Positions 9,186 through 19,870 of a stretch of DNA of 64,000 nt are shown piece after piece. The stretch lies in the IMG/VR virus record IMGVR_UViG_3300017925_000001, positions 45,725 through 109,724 of that record; one strand, written 5' to 3'. The notes beneath the pieces were generated by a model that was not told the DNA's origin, did not search any database, and saw nothing but the letters and a program-made list of their open reading frames with translations. This DNA is from a virus. Position numbers and translations under genes: made by a program. The first letter of the stretch is position 1. The number at the start of each line of letters is the position of its first letter.

Positions 9186-9719
9186 ATGAAGAACGTATTG
9201 AAAGCGGTTTTATTCGCTGCTATGTCTATCTCTTTATTTGGGACATGCCTTGCACAAGAAGGCAGATTGCAAGTAAAGACTCAGACGCACACTTTAGCAC
9301 TAAAAGAAAAAATCAAGGTTGATCCACCTACCAAGTATGTTTTGTCTGGCACCTATTTGGTATCCGGCAACGGCAATGTAACGTACATAGAACCTTTGTC
9401 TGTTACGTATCTTGACGACCCCTTAACAGTAACGTGCGCGAGCACATGTTCAATCCTAGGCAGCTTAACAGTGCAGACCAGTGGAAGTATTTCCAGTAAT
9501 AACCTGGCTGTATGTATGCTTGTGGATGGAGAACCTGTTCCAAACGGTTGTCAATGGTCTACTGATACTCCAGGTGATGGTACTTTTGTTGAAAGTTCTG
9601 TTTCTTCTTGGGTAGTAGATTTGCCTGCTGGGGAACACACAGTACAGACGGCCATAGCTTCTGAGTATGGCTGTGATTATGAATACTGGGGCTTTCAATA
9701 TTCTGTGTACAAGCCGTAG
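9186..9719 (+). CDS. secreted beta-rich hypothetical protein
   Basis: 177 aa with a clear signal peptide (MKNVLKAVLFAAMSISLFG, cleavage likely after LAQ near residue 24). The mature part has several Cys, perhaps in disulfides, and beta-rich composition, so it would fold outside the cytoplasm. An export signal is unusual among tail genes and suggests an envelope or host-surface function, for example superinfection exclusion, but nothing specific is recognised. Confidence 0.6.
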   Translation: MKNVLKAVLFAAMSISLFGTCLAQEGRLQVKTQTHTLALKEKIKVDPPTKYVLSGTYLVSGNGNVTYIEPLSVTYLDDPLTVTCASTCSILGSLTVQTSGSISSNNLAVCMLVDGEPVPNGCQWSTDTPGDGTFVESSVSSWVVDLPAGEHTVQTAIASEYGCDYEYWGFQYSVYKP

Positions 9720-9728
9720 GGAAAGCAT

Positions 9729-9801
9729 CTCAGGTCCTCGAAACCTGGGCTAGAGCTGGAAGGAGCCTAACTCTCCTTCCTTGCTCGATCTGATTTAAGA
9801 G
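9729..9801 (+). promoter_or_regulatory. two-hairpin element, copy B (degenerate)
   Basis: Hairpin 1 is CAGGT (9731-9735)/ACCTG (9743-9747). Hairpin 2 is GGAAGGAG (9758-9765)/CTCCTTCC (9773-9780) with loop CCTAACT, closed by GAG (9753) and CTC (9784). The loop pairs with GATTTAAG (9792-9799) at only 5 of 7 positions, so the pseudoknot is weak here. It sits just upstream of the first exon of the intron-containing tail gene. Confidence 0.6.
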
Positions 9802-9817
9802 CTGAATATCTAGAAAA

Positions 9818-9851
9818 GTGGAAGGAAGGGTAGCGATATCGGACATAACCT
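9818..9851 (+). CDS. exon 1 of the 1,670-aa tail protein
   Basis: Proposed short first exon ending at T9851, the predicted 5-prime splice site of the group I intron. The frame (GTG 9818) reads into exon 2 without a stop when joined at 10119/10120, giving ISDIT then YCFGGLITM. GTG 9818 has no good ribosome site. By analogy with the other elements the start might be ATA 9806, after TTTAAGAG and in the same frame. Exon identity is an inference from the intron fold and frame continuity. Confidence 0.45.
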
Positions 9852-10119
9852 TAAACAACTGGGTAAGTAAGTTGCCCCCTCAGTCAGTAATGATTGAGCG
9901 CAGAACCAAGAGAATTCGGTGAAACGCCCTCTGGGCCAATACCGAGCCGAGCCGCTAATGCGGAAGGTGTAACGACTATCCCGCAAGGGAGTAGGGAACA
10001 GTGTTCCCGAAGTACTTGGGGTCCTGAAAAGGATCATGATATAGTCTGGTCTTACTGGCAACAGTAAGAGTTCGAATGGAAACGATTCGAGCGTAACATA
10101 TAAACGACAGCTTCTTTGG
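9852..10119 (+). ncRNA. group I intron without internal ORF
   Basis: Complete group I core: P3 CCAAG (9906)/CTTGG (10015); P4 TCGGT (9916)/ACCGA (9941); P5 GCCC/GGGC; P6 CCGC/GCGG; P7 GACTAT (9974)/ATAGTC (10041) with the usual AACGACTA and GATATAGTC context; P7.1 CCC-GCAA-GGG; P7.2 GGGAAC/GTTCCC; P8 TCCT-GAAA-AGGA; P9 CTTACTG-GCAA-CAGTAAG; and a second P9-region hairpin at 10072-10090. P7.1/P7.2 suggest subgroup IA. P1 is probably ACCT (ending 9851) with GGGT (9861-9864). The 3-prime end is a G at 10118-10119 (10110 is possible). Splicing fuses exon 1 to the tail gene. Confidence 0.88.
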
Positions 10120-13100
10120 ATTGTTTTGGCGGTCTTATTACCATGGCTCAAGCCCGTGATTTGCCCGAAGGTGCGAGTCCGAGATGTTTCGACGTTGACT
10201 TTACAGTCGGTAGCGTAGCCACTCGTCCCGGCTTAGTATCCGTGTATACCTACGCAAATACTTGGGCCATCACCTCGTACTCCCTTGGTAGTGGTGGTCT
10301 TGCAACATTTAACTACACCGGTATCCCCGAGATCACCGAGAACGAAGGATTGATCCTCAGCGGATTCCAAGGACCTCTCAGTGTTTTGAACGGAACCACG
10401 ATATATGCCGAAGCTGTAACCATGAACACTTTCATGGCACAAGTAGTTGGACCCTTGGGCACCTTTGTCAACCTAAGCGCCAGCGCAGTTTCCCTAGTGG
10501 GCTCCTTTGTAGGGCCTAACCAAGGGGTTGCCTCTAGCACTTCTTGGAGTAGTCCGCAGAACGTGTTCAGTCCCACGGGGTACGCCTCGGCAAGCGGAGG
10601 ACAGACATACAGCCCTGCGATTGTCCCTGGATCAACGTCTAGCACTTCATCTACAGCTTGGACTAACCCAAGCTATGCTTTGTCCACAAGCCCAAGTACG
10701 TACGCTACTGTGAGTTCTCTTGGTGCAGGAGTGTCCGCACCCCTCTATGCGAGTGCTTTGGGCTTGTCTGTACCTCCCAATGCAACAATCACAGGGGTGA
10801 AGGTCGCATTCTCTGCTAGAGCTACAGAGGCCAGCGGTAATCCATACGTCATTGCTCAGCTTGTGCTGGGAGGGTCGCAAAGTTACTTGGGAAGCGCAGT
10901 AAATATTCCTATCGCAGCGAATGGCGCGAGTTTGGCTCCATACAATTATGGTTCCTCAACGTTTCAATGGGGTACCACTCTGACGCCCGCGATTGTCAAT
11001 GATCCTACTTTCGGGTTTGACCTAAGCGCTTTCACGGGAACTCTGTCGAACAACTTTCATTATTATTTGAACAGCCTCGTGGTCGCGGTTTACTACACCA
11101 CATCGGCTACAACAGAGATTCTGACGGCCAACAGTTTCGGATTCTCGATCTCGTTGTCTTCTGGAGTCTCAGGGTTCAACACCACTTTCAAAGCGTATTC
11201 CAGCGCATCTACTTCGGCAGTGTTTCAACTACTTGAGAACGGAGTTCCTCAGGGCACTCCTAAGACTCTTCCTCTCACCACTACGCCCACGGTGTATAAT
11301 CTGGGCGGGCCTGAGGACCCTTGGGGCTATGTCTGGTCAGCAGCCAACGTCAACTCTCCGCAGTTTGGAATTCAGATCACAGCCGAAGGAGTCGGCACTA
11401 CGTACGTAGGGGACTTGGATGTCACCACATTTGTCACCCCGGCGCTATCGAATTTCAACTGGATTGGGAGCTATGAGCAGACGAATGCTGCGCTTACCAC
11501 TCTGGCTCTTGATGCTGATGGCAACATGTGGGCTGAGAACGTTCTCAATAACCCTGGGGTACTATCGCTCTCATTGAGCGGTTTGCTTCCAGATTCGTAC
11601 GCGGTTGGAGCTACGATGAATGATTCCGAGTTCATCATGTTCTCGGATCTGAATATCGGCACCGACCGTCCTCGTCAGCTCTACAACGATGGAAACTGGT
11701 ATCCGGTGACCCAAGTGGGCCCTGGTAGTGCTCCGACATTCTTGGCTTCCACAGGTGGGATTACTAATACCCTGCACATCAGCGCTTACACAGCAGTCGC
11801 AGGCACACCCACTATTCCGTCATCAACGACCTTCACAATATCACCTGTGGCAGCTGTAGCTCCGGTTGTTGGATCACTTTATGTACTGAGCGGATTCACT
11901 GGGCCGGACGCAGTATTGAATGGTCAGGTGGTCACGGTTTTGACAGGTGCAACCACTGCTAGCTTTTCAGCAGATGTATCGGTTACTGCTCCAGGCAACA
12001 CCGCTGTCGTAGCTCTTGCTACGCTCACCTTCGCATATCCCATAGAGAGCATCAAACAATTGGGGTACATTACGAGCGGTCTGAGCGGTGGGGTGCTTTG
12101 GTTCCTTCTGAGTACAGGACCTAACCAGTCTGCTCAGGGCAGTGTAGTGACAGTGTACTACGCATATGCATCGCCTTCACTAGCGCCAAATTTGAACCTT
12201 CAGAATGCTTGGAATGCGTCTGTGGCTGGAACTGGTCCTCCAGTTTACGTGCAGATCAATAATGCAGCCAATGTCAATGGTTACAATTTTGATGGGATCT
12301 GGCAAGTCACAGGCATAGGGTACAACCATTTCTTGGGGTATACCTCACAGGGGTATTACTTCACTTTCCAGTACACTGAGTCTGGTTTTGCCAACGGCAC
12401 CAACAATGCCACGGCTTATCTGACACAAGCCACGTTGACCTTAGCTTCCCCTGGTGTCGTTGGGATCACGAATAATACACCCATCACTATTACAGGGGTC
12501 ACAGGAAGTTCTCCAGATCAGGTAGGGTACAACAATACGTGGGTTATCACCAACGCTGTCAATACAGGTCAGTATAACATCACTGAATCCCAGTATAATG
12601 GCGCTGGGGTTGCGACCTTCACATACAACTTCGCCTCTTTAACTAATAGTCAAGTTCCTGTTGTAGGTAATACCATTCAGATCATAGGCGTCACCAACAA
12701 TGCCGCCATGAACGGTATCTTTGCAATTTCGGCTGTGAATGCTGGCGCTTCTACATTCAGCGTGCTAGTGACTATCCCAGGCCTTGCAGCGCAGCCCTCA
12801 GCTATTGCTGAGAATAGTGCGCAGGCAACTATGGCTGGTACGCAGTTCATATTTGATCCTGGGGCTTTGCTGGCGGGCAGCGCATCTGGAAATGCTATAT
12901 TTGGAACAGCGACCGATGGAGACGTATCATTCATTGGTGTTACGCTGGTTCCGATAGGGGCAGGTACGCGCCAAGGTGTCGTGTTCTTCATTACGAAGAC
13001 TGGCTCTTGGACGCCTGCGTCTCCTCCTGTAACATTCACTATTGCAGCTGATGCAAACCAGCTCAATGTGTCGAATATCCCAATTGGACCTCCTGATGTC

Positions 13101-15134
13101 GTTGGCCGAGGCATAGCAATTACCGAGGCCGGTGCCAATGGCGTCCCAGGGGCAAACTTCTACGTGATCGAGACCGCCGTAACCACAACTGTAAACACAG
13201 TGGTGACTACGAACACGTCTACGATCATCAAGGATAACACAAGCACCACAGCTTCCTTTAGCTTTTCGGATGCTGTCCTTCTGAACTCTACAGAAGTTGA
13301 CGTGCCCAGCCTAGACATTTTCAACACGATTGAAATAGGCAGCTGCGCATGGTGCGTTCCTTATTCGAGCAGAATGTTCTATGGCCTGCAGCTGAACAAG
13401 GTGCAGAACTTTAACAACCTGACGTTCGACGGGGGATATGTAGTTCCGAATCAACCTGCAGGTTGGGGCTTGAATCTCGCCACAAGCGTTCCTACAGAAT
13501 TGGAGCTGATAATCAGCCCGGTTACTGGAGACGCAATCTACATCCTTAACTCAACGGGGAGCATTCAGCCACAGTTTGGCATGCTCTATCAGACGGCCTA
13601 TCAGGACCCCTACAACGTTGCGATCATACAGAACAACACAGCGTATTCGGTACGCGTGGCCTGTTCCTGTCCTTCGGGCGTTGCTATAGGGAATCTCGTG
13701 ATTGACCTCACGCAGTTCAATAACGGCAACTTCACGCAAGGGGCAAACGGCCTCGGCGTGTACGGCTCGTTCGTGCTACCTTTGTCTGAGATGTCACCTT
13801 CAGTACGAGTCTACACAGGGCCACTGCTTGCTGCGTCTGTGTTCACTGGGAATGTCGATCCATACCTGACGTTCCGCGTTTGGGCTCAAAACATGGGCCT
13901 AGGGGCAGACTTGCTCATCGACCGTATCGAAGTCTATCCTACGCTTTTCCCTTACCTTAAAACTGAGGTCTATGGGTCATACATAGGGCGACCAGAGATG
14001 GTGGACGCATCGGGGGACGGGGGCATTATCGACACGTCTACTGAGAATCCGCAGCCTGTCATGGGAGCGTTTGTGCTTCGTGATAGTCTATACTTGCTCA
14101 AGACGAATAGCATGTACGTGACTAAGGATAATCCAACTTCAGAGCCATCAGGCTGGTCCATAAACGAAATAGATAATAGGGCTGGTGCATGTGGTATCAA
14201 CGCATACGACACGGGTGAGGAATGGGCGATCATGGCATGCCGCAATGGCATCTATGGTTTCGATGGGGGCAAGCCTGAACTGCTCAACTTGGAAATACTT
14301 CAGGTTTGGAATTGCATCAATTGGAACGCGGGAAACTCCATATGTCTGAGGAATGATACGGAAAACCGTAGGATTCTCTGTACAGTTCCGCTGCCCACTG
14401 GGACAAGCCCTGATGGCGTTGCAACCGCAACGACTACATGGCTCCCCTACGCACCGTATAACCCTGCTCCGACTACTCCCAATGTCATACTCGTATGTAA
14501 CTATGAAGCCATAGGGTCGTTTGAAGAGTTACTAAAAGACCAAGGTGTCCATGCTACGATGTTTGGCCAGTTGGCGAACCCAGATATGCGCCGTAAGTGG
14601 ACAATCTGGAACATACCAACTCCTTATTTAGGACAGGTCACTAGAGCCAACTTACTTGAGATAACATTGATGGTTTGTAACGGAATTGACTCTTCAAAGA
14701 TTTATCAATTTGAAGATGAAGCCACCAGTGATGATGGGGCTCCGATACACTCACTTTATTGCGGCTACGGTTTTGTCAACGCGGCCAAAGCAGTGACCAT
14801 GCCCATTTTTGGGCTCCATCAGAAGCGATACACATTATTACAGTTTAATGCTAATGGTGCTGGGCAGATGAATGTCACGTTGTTCCCTAATGATTTGGGG
14901 GCAAGATACCCATTGACTGTCCCACTAGGATTGCCTTATGGCATCGCTCTGGTTGACCCCGCAAACGATGATTACTTTAGGCCAATCAACATCAAGGCAC
15001 AACGGTGCTTCACGCAATGGGAAACCAATGCTGTTGGGGCGTGGTTTGAACTTTGTCATGTTTTGCTTTCAGGAAAACAAGATCCATGGTCCTCACTCAA
15101 TCCAACGGGTGGAGGTTCGAACGGGATAGTTTAA
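10120..15134 (+). CDS. large tail protein, exon 2
   Basis: About 1,670 residues, Gly/Ser/Thr/Asn/Val-rich, with many repeated beta-strand modules and no enzymatic motif. The start of exon 2 (CFGGLITMAQARDLPEGASP) resembles the N-termini of phage tail or tube-like proteins, whose GGL segment normally follows a short leader; that leader is supplied by exon 1. Reading from TTG 10116 or ATG 10142 would give a truncated start. The C-terminal third has mixed domains (YIGRPEMVDASG, GLHQKRYTLL) suggesting a tail-spike or tail-needle region. Probably the largest tail component in the window; exact role unknown. Confidence 0.75.
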
Positions 15135-15137
15135 TAT

Positions 15138-15211
15138 CTCAAGGCTTAGCGGCCTTGGGCTAGAGTTGGGAAGTGCTATGAACACTTCCCTTCTCGCCTT
15201 TTCATAGGAGG
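15138..15211 (+). promoter_or_regulatory. two-hairpin pseudoknot element, copy C
   Basis: Hairpin 1 is CAAGGC (15140-15145)/GCCTTG (15152-15157) with loop TTAGCG, the same loop as copy A. Hairpin 2 is GGGAAGTG (15168-15175)/CACTTCCC (15183-15190) with loop CTATGAA, closed by GAG (15163) and CTC (15193). The loop is perfectly complementary over 7 bases to TTCATAG at 15201-15207, which enters the AGGAGG ribosome site of the GIY-YIG gene at 15216. Confidence 0.75.
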
Positions 15212-15215
15212 AATT

Positions 15216-15884
15216 ATGCCAACAGGAATTTATGAAAGAAAACCAACAATACCTAGAATGTCTAACTGTCACCCTGATAGAAAACATTTTGGAAAAGGAA
15301 TGTGCAACCAGTGTTATCATAAGGCTTACCACGTACAGCATAAGCACTCGTTTGTAGATGAGTTTGGTATTTCAATACCAGAGGGCTTCTATACCTACCT
15401 CTGGTTCAGGGCAGATAGCACCCCATATTATGTGGGAAAAGGCAACGGAAAAAGAGCCTACGTAAATCATGGACATTCGTTTCACAGACCTGTGAGTAGG
15501 GCAAGGATTTTTGTGCAATATTGGGAGTCTGAGGAAAAGGCGCTTGAGATTGAGGCTTGGTACATTGCTTTTTATGGGCGCATAGACAAAGGCACAGGTT
15601 GTCTCAGAAACCTAACAGATGGAGGAGAAAATCCTCCAGGCAATAAAGGTGTAAAGTTTTCAGAAGAGCACAAACGAAAAATAAGTGAAGCACAGAAAGG
15701 CCCTAAGGGACATTGGTTTGGAACAAAGAGGCCTTTTGTTTCTAGAGGTAAAGGTCGAGTACAAAACCCTGAATGGATTGCTAAAAGGGTAGCCAGTACA
15801 AAAGCAACTCGTGAGTGTAAGAAGAAAGGAGACCCTACGGTATGCAAGGCAGAACTAGCGCGCTCGATGGCGGGCAAGAGCTAA
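15216..15884 (+). CDS. GIY-YIG homing endonuclease with N-terminal zinc motif
   Basis: 222 aa. Residues about 10-40 hold CHPDRKHFGKGMCNQC, a Cys/His zinc-binding pattern. The GIY-YIG core follows (FYTYLWFRADSTPYYVGKG, about 52-70) with EIEAWYIAFYGR. A NUMOD3-type helix (FSEEHKRKISEAQKG) lies in the C-terminal half. It resembles the enzyme at 7006. Translation starts under pseudoknot element C. The last 43 bases overlap the next gene, so insertion left the downstream start intact. A free-standing mobile element. Confidence 0.88.
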   Translation: MPTGIYERKPTIPRMSNCHPDRKHFGKGMCNQCYHKAYHVQHKHSFVDEFGISIPEGFYTYLWFRADSTPYYVGKGNGKRAYVNHGHSFHRPVSRARIFVQYWESEEKALEIEAWYIAFYGRIDKGTGCLRNLTDGGENPPGNKGVKFSEEHKRKISEAQKGPKGHWFGTKRPFVSRGKGRVQNPEWIAKRVASTKATRECKKKGDPTVCKAELARSMAGKS

Positions 15885-16468
15885 CCATAATTCAGCGCCA
15901 AGACTTCAACAATGGCAACCTCCTCAATCGCATCATCCAAGCTATGAACGGGCTTGCCCATAACTTGGGAGCAGCCGCTGTGGGCAAGTTGGACCCGCCT
16001 CCTCCCGTACAATCTATTCAAGTGCAAGGCGTGCAGTCGGGCAGCACACTCATTTGTCCGAGCGAGCTGCTCCATTGGACAATAAATCACACTCAGGAGA
16101 TTCAGAAGCATGTCCGCTACTTTAGCGAGATTGCGACAGAGCCAAACTTTTTGGCTCCGCATGTCATTGACCACGGCACTAGCCGTACTGGTTTTTTACA
16201 CCTGCCAACATATTTGAACGACGGCGTTACGAAGCAGACGTATTACCTACGCAGCTACGCTCAGTACCCTGGCTCTGACCCACAGAAACCTACAGTACTT
16301 GGGGGATTAGCCAGCCCCTTGAAGATTCAGATGACGGGCAGCTCAGCCACAACACTTCTCAGCTCTCCTGGGTCAGGCACAGCAGCCGCAAATGGCACCC
16401 AAGGGGGCAAGGGGTTGGGCGTTGTACTCACACGCCCTGCGCCAACGACGAAGAGGTCGATAACCTAA
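15842..16468 (+). CDS. virion-associated hypothetical protein
   Basis: 208 aa, not recognised; mixed helical N-terminus and Gly/Ser/Thr-rich C-terminus. Position between the giant tail protein and the internal-virion-like proteins suggests a structural or connector role. The start ATG 15842 lies inside the end of the GIY-YIG gene with AAAGGAG upstream. It ends in an overlap with the acetyltransferase-like gene. Confidence 0.6.
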   Translation: MQGRTSALDGGQELTIIQRQDFNNGNLLNRIIQAMNGLAHNLGAAAVGKLDPPPPVQSIQVQGVQSGSTLICPSELLHWTINHTQEIQKHVRYFSEIATEPNFLAPHVIDHGTSRTGFLHLPTYLNDGVTKQTYYLRSYAQYPGSDPQKPTVLGGLASPLKIQMTGSSATTLLSSPGSGTAAANGTQGGKGLGVVLTRPAPTTKRSIT

Positions 16469-16896
16469 TGTCAGAAGAAATTTTGGTCAGGTCATACGCC
16501 CCTTCGGACTTGGCGGCGATAAAGCGAATACATGAGCAGAACAAGCTAGACTTTCAGTTTCCCAACTTGGACTCAACGCTGTTTCCCGCGCACAAGGTTC
16601 TGCTCATGAACGGGGAAGTCAAGGCCTCCTATGCATTGCGTCTGGTAACCGAGGCCAACCTCTGGCTGTCCCGAGATGAGTGGACAGACGCCGAGGGCAA
16701 ATGGGCAGCAATCAGGTTGCTCGACAAAGAGACCACCGAGGCAGCAGCAGATGTCGGTCTGGACGCAGTGCAGTGTTTCCTGCCTCCAGGCTACGAGAGA
16801 TTCGGAAAACGAATTTGTGGTAAAGATGGCTTAGGTTTTTCTCCAGACCGCCCCGGGTGGTTGGGATACAGCAAGTTCATAGGAGTGAAGAAATGA
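16468..16896 (+). CDS. GNAT-like acetyltransferase
   Basis: 142 aa. The N-terminus (EEILVRSYAPSDLAAIKRIH) matches the opening strand-helix of GNAT N-acetyltransferases, followed by a central strand with conserved aromatic/small residues. The acetyl-CoA loop is weak and not clearly RxxGxG/A, so the call is moderate. Small GNAT-like proteins are common within phage tail and virion operons; substrates are mostly unknown. ATGA overlaps occur at both ends. Confidence 0.55.
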   Translation: MSEEILVRSYAPSDLAAIKRIHEQNKLDFQFPNLDSTLFPAHKVLLMNGEVKASYALRLVTEANLWLSRDEWTDAEGKWAAIRLLDKETTEAAADVGLDAVQCFLPPGYERFGKRICGKDGLGFSPDRPGWLGYSKFIGVKK

Positions 16897-17567
16897 AAGT
16901 TTATACACGTTTAGAATATCAAATGTTGCCCAATGGTGGGCTGGAGTTGATCTCCGAAGATTCGTACTCCTATGAAGGCCCTGTAGCACAGTGTTTGAGA
17001 CAAGCAGCTGCACAGGCAGGACAAGCAGCTAACACTGCGGCGGCAACGGGTGCCCAGCTGGGCGGTGAGGCCCAAGGTGAGCTAGGCGTTCTGAATCCAT
17101 TCGCCACTCGTGAAATGCAGGCTGAGCATGCTTTTGATCCGAGTCAGCTCAATGAATTGCTCACAGCAGCCGGAGCAGGGGCTGGGGGAGTGACAGGGGC
17201 AGCACAGGCTGCTATGCAGCGCCAAGCGGCTTCTACAGGCAATGCGGCGGGTGCGACCAAAGGCTTGCAGGAGTTGGCGCGTGACCGTATGAAAGCGCAA
17301 GCTGGGGCATCCGAAGGTATCGCAGGTGAAGACGTACTGGGTGCGCAGAAATTGCGTCAAGAAGGCGCTGGATTAGAGTCAGGTCTTTATGGAGAAAACT
17401 TAAAAGGCATGCTTTCCGCGATGGGGCAGGTTGCTCCAGATGTACAAGCTGAGACTGCAGCATCTAAAACTGGATGGCTGCAGAATGCTGAAGGTGCCTT
17501 AGGTAGTTTAGCAAGTACTGCTGCACCTTATCTAAAAATGTATGGACCCGGTGGAACGAACACCTAG
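16893..17567 (+). CDS. Ala/Gly-rich virion protein
   Basis: 224 aa from ATG 16893 (MKVYTRLEYQM) after AGGAGTGAAGAA; upstream starts would overlap the previous gene. The central part is Ala/Gln/Gly-rich and helical, like small internal-virion (ejection) proteins of podoviruses. It is directly followed by two very large low-complexity proteins, which supports a shared internal-core role. Inference from composition and order. Confidence 0.55.
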   Translation: MKVYTRLEYQMLPNGGLELISEDSYSYEGPVAQCLRQAAAQAGQAANTAAATGAQLGGEAQGELGVLNPFATREMQAEHAFDPSQLNELLTAAGAGAGGVTGAAQAAMQRQAASTGNAAGATKGLQELARDRMKAQAGASEGIAGEDVLGAQKLRQEGAGLESGLYGENLKGMLSAMGQVAPDVQAETAASKTGWLQNAEGALGSLASTAAPYLKMYGPGGTNT

Positions 17568-17576
17568 GAGCATAAA

Positions 17577-19853
17577 ATGCCAGATGAAACGATGATGGGA
17601 CGCGTAGCTGAGCGAGCACGTCAGCTTTATTCTCAAGGCAAAGCCCTGGTTGCCCCTATGACAAGCGAGCAGCAAGGTTTGAAAGAGAAGCAGCATCAGA
17701 TTGATGAAGCTACGCAGACACCTGCCGAAACTCCTAAGATGAACTACACGCCTGCCCCGTCTGACTATGTACACCCAGGTATGAAGTATGGGGACAAGCC
17801 GGGGGAGCAGCGCTTGCCTGTATATGATGATGGTGGAGATGTGCCAGAGGATCAAGTTGCAAAGCTAGGGCAGGGGGAACGTGTACTCAATCCACAGGAA
17901 GCTGCAGCGTATCGTCAGGCTGAGCAGGAATATAATGTGGCCCCTGGGGAAATGAAACAAGAAGGTATGATGGTAGATGTAGGTGGAGCTAAAGCTATTC
18001 CTAATCCTAAGGGGATAAAGCCCATGATGGATACAGAGCCGCCTGAACAACATGTTGCTCCTTTGCAGGGCGCTACTATGCACATGGAGAATGCTCCTAT
18101 AGGCAAATCTGTGATGAACACTGAAAAAGCACCTTTACAAGGGGCAGACACAGTAACCCCGCGTCAAGAGACTCCGATGCAGGAGATTTCTACCATGGGC
18201 ACGCCCAGGATGCGCATAGAAACTCCCATGTCCTCGGGCACTACGGATCATCCAGAAGCTCCTCAGCAAGGTGAGGAAGCAGCTGCTCCCACGGAAGTCC
18301 CGAGGTTCTCAGTAGACAAAAGTTTTGGAGCCCTTGGCGAGAAGATGGACAAGCAGAAGCAGATTGAAGATGACCTGAAGGTTGTAGAGCAAGACAAGCT
18401 TGCTGCAATGCAATCCGGGGATCTGACAAAGCTTGGGATGGCAAATATTCATGAAAGACAACTGAAAGCAGCGTTGCCTGAGTTGCCACAACCTACACCA
18501 CCGACTGCGCGTGAGAATGTGATGAATCAGGAGAAGGATTTTCGTAACAAGATGATCAACGCCCCTAGCGAACAAGAGCGCTTCCAGGCCGAGAAGGATC
18601 TGGCTGAGATGCAACGTCGTACACCGTGGGGCACTGAAGGATCAGCACACCCCGGAGTTTTGGGCAAGATTGGTCACGTTCTTGGCGGTATTGGTCAGGC
18701 GGCTGCAATGGGGACAGTTCCTTATGCGCTTCCGATGATCCCTGGTACACAGGCGAATATTGCAAAGCATGAAGCTGTTGGCGAGCAAGGGGTTGAGCAG
18801 GCGCAGAAGAAAGAAGCTACTGCAGCTGAGACTGGCTTGAAAGAAGCACAAACGCGTATGGTTGGAATGGGTACAACCGTACCCGAAAAGGTATATAATT
18901 GGGCTATGAAAGGAAATGCTGGCCAACCAATGATCAACCCTGATACGCAGAAGCCTTATACACCCCCTGAAGCTCAAACACTGTCCACCGGGGAAGGCAA
19001 AAACGTAGCAGAGCAACTGGCACGTGCCCTTATTCATAAAGTTAACCCTGAAACAGGACAGAATTATACACCGGATGAGGCTTTAATAGAAGCAATGAAG
19101 CAGCAATCTGGGGCTAAAATGAACGAGCATCAGAAGCGCGTAGCTGATTATGTGTCTGCGCATAATATGGAAGACACACCGGCTAACCGTGAAACTGCTC
19201 GTATAGCTTTAGAGTCCGCAGATACAGCAGCGAAGCAAATTGCAGCACTTCCGTATGCAGAGCAAAAAACTAAGTTCAGCAGTGATCTTGCTACTACTCG
19301 TGCATTGTTGGTCCAGCAAAACGCTGACGCTAACGGTCGGGGCTTGGAGGCTGACAAACTTCAGAACACTGAGAATGCTCGTTATAACAAAGTGAACAGC
19401 ATGATCCAAATGGGTTTGAATGCTGTCAACACTTCAGACCACTCGGAATTTGCAGCTAGCATAGCTCCAGTTGCCACACTCTTTGCAGCAACAAATGAAG
19501 CTGGTATTAAGCGTGTGAACGCAGTCGAGTTGGCAAAATTCATGCCAGCCAACGGTAGTTTGTTGCGCTGGGCTGAAACCCATGCTGACAAATGGACGGC
19601 GGGTGATATCCCTGATGAGTACAGGAAAGAAGTGAAAGAGTTCTTGACTAATATGGGCAAACAAGAAGAAATCACTCACACAGCCAATTCTAAGAGTATT
19701 GATGATACTGTTCGTAGTGGTGGTCAAGAACCAGTACAGAAGCCTGCGGGTGGCGCAGAAGCTACACCAAAGAAGTCTGAATCTAAAGCGCCTCCAACAG
19801 CACCTCCAGTTGGCAGTGGTTTTGCAGCGTGGAAAGCACAGCAATCGAAGTAA
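17577..19853 (+). CDS. large putative internal virion protein
   Basis: 758 aa, rich in Gln, Ala, Glu, Met and Pro, with long disordered stretches and helical segments. Near residue 85 it has DDGGDVPEDQVAKLGQGERV, a short motif I recall from large phage virion proteins. A hydrophobic Gly-rich stretch (VLGKIGHVLGGIGQAAAM) near residues 362-379 may contact membranes. Likely carried in the capsid or tail and ejected with DNA, or a tape-measure-like protein. No enzyme motif seen. Confidence 0.55.
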   Translation: MPDETMMGRVAERARQLYSQGKALVAPMTSEQQGLKEKQHQIDEATQTPAETPKMNYTPAPSDYVHPGMKYGDKPGEQRLPVYDDGGDVPEDQVAKLGQGERVLNPQEAAAYRQAEQEYNVAPGEMKQEGMMVDVGGAKAIPNPKGIKPMMDTEPPEQHVAPLQGATMHMENAPIGKSVMNTEKAPLQGADTVTPRQETPMQEISTMGTPRMRIETPMSSGTTDHPEAPQQGEEAAAPTEVPRFSVDKSFGALGEKMDKQKQIEDDLKVVEQDKLAAMQSGDLTKLGMANIHERQLKAALPELPQPTPPTARENVMNQEKDFRNKMINAPSEQERFQAEKDLAEMQRRTPWGTEGSAHPGVLGKIGHVLGGIGQAAAMGTVPYALPMIPGTQANIAKHEAVGEQGVEQAQKKEATAAETGLKEAQTRMVGMGTTVPEKVYNWAMKGNAGQPMINPDTQKPYTPPEAQTLSTGEGKNVAEQLARALIHKVNPETGQNYTPDEALIEAMKQQSGAKMNEHQKRVADYVSAHNMEDTPANRETARIALESADTAAKQIAALPYAEQKTKFSSDLATTRALLVQQNADANGRGLEADKLQNTENARYNKVNSMIQMGLNAVNTSDHSEFAASIAPVATLFAATNEAGIKRVNAVELAKFMPANGSLLRWAETHADKWTAGDIPDEYRKEVKEFLTNMGKQEEITHTANSKSIDDTVRSGGQEPVQKPAGGAEATPKKSESKAPPTAPPVGSGFAAWKAQQSK

Positions 19854-19870
19854 TCGTATAGGAGTCAAGT

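Noticed and set aside
9860-9905. Coding exon reading LNNWVSKLPPQSV before the intron core
   Set aside because: The peptide looks natural, but this stretch contains the predicted P1 internal guide and P2 hairpin (CTCAGTC/GATTGAG), so it is probably intron sequence.
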